Source: SZUA-430 sp044375275 (GTDB lineage Bacteria > Pseudomonadota > Alphaproteobacteria > Micropepsales > Micropepsaceae). From it: a stretch of 26,949 nt of DNA. Positions within the stretch are counted from its first letter, which is position 1. Each line of letters opens with the position of its first letter. Shown here one piece after another: positions 25,458 through 26,949 of this stretch. Under the pieces are notes generated by a model, which worked only from the letters and a program-made list of their open reading frames with translations, did not search any database and was not told the DNA's origin. The DNA lies in NCBI GenBank assembly GCA_044375275.1, contig JBILMZ010000017.1, positions 1 to 26,949 on the forward strand, in the 5' to 3' direction. The position numbers and the translations under genes are program-made.

Positions 25458-26595
25458 ATGCGCGCAGAAATGGAAACACTGGCAGAGCAGGTGAAGCAGT
25501 CGCTATCCCTGCTGAGGAGGCATCTTTGACCCGGATGTCGCCCGCAGACGCCTGGATGAACTGAACGCCAAGGCCGAAGACCCCTCGATTTGGAATGATC
25601 CAACTGCCGCGCAGAAGATGATGCGCGAGCGAAACAAGCTGGAAACCTCGCTGTCGTCATACGAGGGCCTTGCAAAGGACTTCAGCGACGCCGTCGAGAT
25701 GATCGAGCTTGCGACGGAAGAAGGCGACCGCGCCATGATCGCGGATGCCGAGCAGGCACTGCGGGACCTTACCGCGCGCGCCAAAGATGCAGAATTGCAG
25801 TCTCTCTTTTCGGGAGAGGCCGATGGCAACGACTGTTACGTGGAAATTCATGCAGGTGCAGGCGGAACCGAGAGCCAGGACTGGGCCTCGATGCTGTTCC
25901 GCATGTACACGCGGTGGTCCGAGCGCAAGGGCTTCAAATGGGAGTTGATGGAAGAAAGCCTTGGCGAAGAAGCTGGCCTCAAGTCCGCGACGATCCTCGT
26001 GAAGGGGGAGAATGCCTTTGGCTGGTGCAAAACCGAGTCTGGCGTGCATCGCCTCGTCCGCATCTCACCTTACGACTCCAATGCGCGCCGGCACACGAGC
26101 TTTGCCAGCGTTTGGGTCTACCCGGTCGTCGACGACTCGATCGAAATCGATATTGCGGAAAAGGAAGTGCGCATCGACACCTACCGTGCAAGCGGCGCAG
26201 GCGGACAGCACGTCAACAAGACCGAAAGTGCCATCCGCATCACGCACATTCCGACCAACATCGTCGTGTCCTGTCAGAACGACCGCTCGCAGCACAAGAA
26301 CCGCGCCACCGCGTGGGCCATGTTGCGCTCTCGCCTTTATGAGTTCGAGCTGGAAAAGCGCGAGGCGGCAACGCAGGCACTCAACGCAACCAAGACCGAC
26401 ATCGGCTGGGGGCATCAGATCCGCAGCTATGTGCTGCAGCCCTACCAGCTGGTGAAGGACTTGCGGACGGGCGCGCAGAGCTACACGCCGCAGAATGTTC
26501 TCGATGGCGATCTCGATGCATTCATGCAGGCGTCGCTGGCCCAGAAGCTGAAAGGCGGCGCAGATGCTGCGCCGCCTGTCGAGGATCTCGAATAG
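25458..26595 (+). CDS. prfB: Peptide chain release factor 2, read through a programmed +1 frameshift
   Basis: RF2 ends translation at UGA and UAA codons. The coding path is 25458-25526 joined to 25528-26595, giving 378 residues. The first 23 codons (MRAEMETLAEQVKQ to RRHL) end at CTT TGA; skipping T25527 continues as DPDVARRRLDELNAKAEDPS and on through the normal RF2 sequence. The anticodon-like tripeptide appears as SPY at 203-205 (RISPYDSNARRHTSF), and the GGQ catalytic loop is at 248-250 in RASGAGGQHVNKTESA. ATG 25458 matches usual RF2 beginnings; an in-frame GTG at 25392 touching the mrcA stop would add 22 residues. A gene call from the later ATG 25618 would lose the N-terminal domain. 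This is not a broken gene. Confidence 0.95.
25515..25530 (+). promoter_or_regulatory. Programmed +1 frameshift site of prfB
   Basis: A Shine-Dalgarno-like AGGAGG (25515-25520), three bases, then CTTTGAC (25524-25530). This is the same arrangement as the well-studied E. coli site: the internal SD strains the ribosome, the CTT codon slips to TTT, and the in-frame TGA with a following C is a poor stop. When RF2 is scarce the shift occurs and more RF2 is made. Confidence 0.95.
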
Positions 26596-26605
26596 GAAGT
26601 GTGTC

Positions 26606-26949
26606 TTACTGGCGCGACTTGATCGCGCCCAGCAGGCTGCCCGTGCTTGTCGTTCGGGTCGTCGAGGGCGAAACCGTGCGCGGGAAGTTTGGTGCCGACG
26701 CTGCAGGCTGGGCCACGTGCTGGGGAGCGGCTGCGACTGGCGCAGGTTGCGCAATACCAAGATCGCGCTTCGGTTCGAACGTGGCGCGTGGCTCGGGCTT
26801 GCCAGCCGTTTCCGAAAGAGGATCGGCGCTGTGACGGCAGGAACCTTCAAAGAAGGCACCGACTTCCACCGCAAGCACTTCATGGAGGATCGTGCCTTCC
26901 ATGTGGCACGTGCTGGACAGCTGGACCTTGCGCGCGCGCACAACACCCT
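26606..26949 (-). CDS. Bactofilin, C-terminal part (5' end outside window)
   Basis: Part of a polymer-forming cytoskeletal protein. The frame is open to the window edge. The first visible residues, GVVRARKVQLSSTCHMEG followed by TILHEVLAVEVGAFFEG and CRHSADPLSE, match the end of the bactofilin beta-helix core. A flexible Pro/Ala/Thr-rich tail of about 65 residues follows, ending LLGAIKSRQ. Bactofilins form filaments on the inner membrane that place peptidoglycan enzymes, for example at stalks or for cell shape. The stop is only ten bases from the convergent prfB stop. Its position near PBP1A and an amidase gene is suggestive but not proof of a shared job. The start and N-terminus cannot be judged. 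Confidence 0.85.
   Translation of the reverse strand, partial: GVVRARKVQLSSTCHMEGTILHEVLAVEVGAFFEGSCRHSADPLSETAGKPEPRATFEPKRDLGIAQPAPVAAAPQHVAQPAASAPNFPRTVSPSTTRTTSTGSLLGAIKSRQ

Noticed and set aside
25527..25529. TGA early in prfB as a sign of a pseudogene
   Set aside because: The SD-like sequence, spacing and CTTTGAC match the conserved RF2 recoding signal, and the +1 frame continues the family sequence exactly.

Overview
The window is GC-rich, densely packed chromosomal DNA from an alphaproteobacterium. Several traits support this: an NDUFA12-type accessory subunit of respiratory complex I, a DUF2155 protein, the aroQ-accB-accC order, an RNase E with a long acidic insertion in its S1 domain and a C-terminal GWW peptide like that of Caulobacter, and a bactofilin. 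A Caulobacterales/Hyphomonadaceae-like host is my best guess, but that is inference from gene content and order. I see no phage genes, insertion sequences, CRISPR array, tRNA or rRNA; this reads as core genome.

Layout. (1) 1-5864, plus strand: the end of pccB, an M28 exopeptidase, pccA, acylphosphatase and a zinc alcohol dehydrogenase; this is a propionyl-CoA carboxylase locus with an unexpected peptidase between the two subunits. (2) 5898-10509, plus: a large M16 lipoprotein peptidase, then NDUFA12, an MlaD-like MCE protein and a DUF2155 protein. (3) 13432-10437, minus: aroQ-accB-accC-aat (shikimate pathway, fatty-acid synthesis initiation, N-end-rule transferase). (4) 13578-14581, plus: thiS-thiG, the sulfur carrier and thiazole synthase of thiamine synthesis. 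(5) 16783-14585, minus: an M48 metalloprotease with TPR-like repeats and a DsbA/ScsC-like thiol protein, a periplasmic quality-control pair. (6) 16986-18137, plus: a class I/II aminotransferase. (7) 21020-18198, minus: rne (RNase E), preceded by a roughly 515-base gene-free region shared with the divergent amidase. (8) 21536-26595, plus: AMIN-type N-acetylmuramoyl-L-alanine amidase, PBP1A, and prfB read through a programmed +1 frameshift. (9) 26949-26606, minus: the C-terminal part of a bactofilin, cut by the window edge.

The genes fall into four themes: acyl-CoA/biotin carboxylase metabolism, cell envelope building and quality control, RNA and translation housekeeping, and cofactor or amino-acid synthesis. 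I found no convincing new multi-gene system. The points most worth a second look are the prfB recoding site, the 73-base convergent overlap of the DUF2155 gene and aat, the RNase E insertion, GWW tail and structured leader, the peptidase inside the pcc operon, and the very tight tail-to-tail junctions without clear intrinsic terminators.
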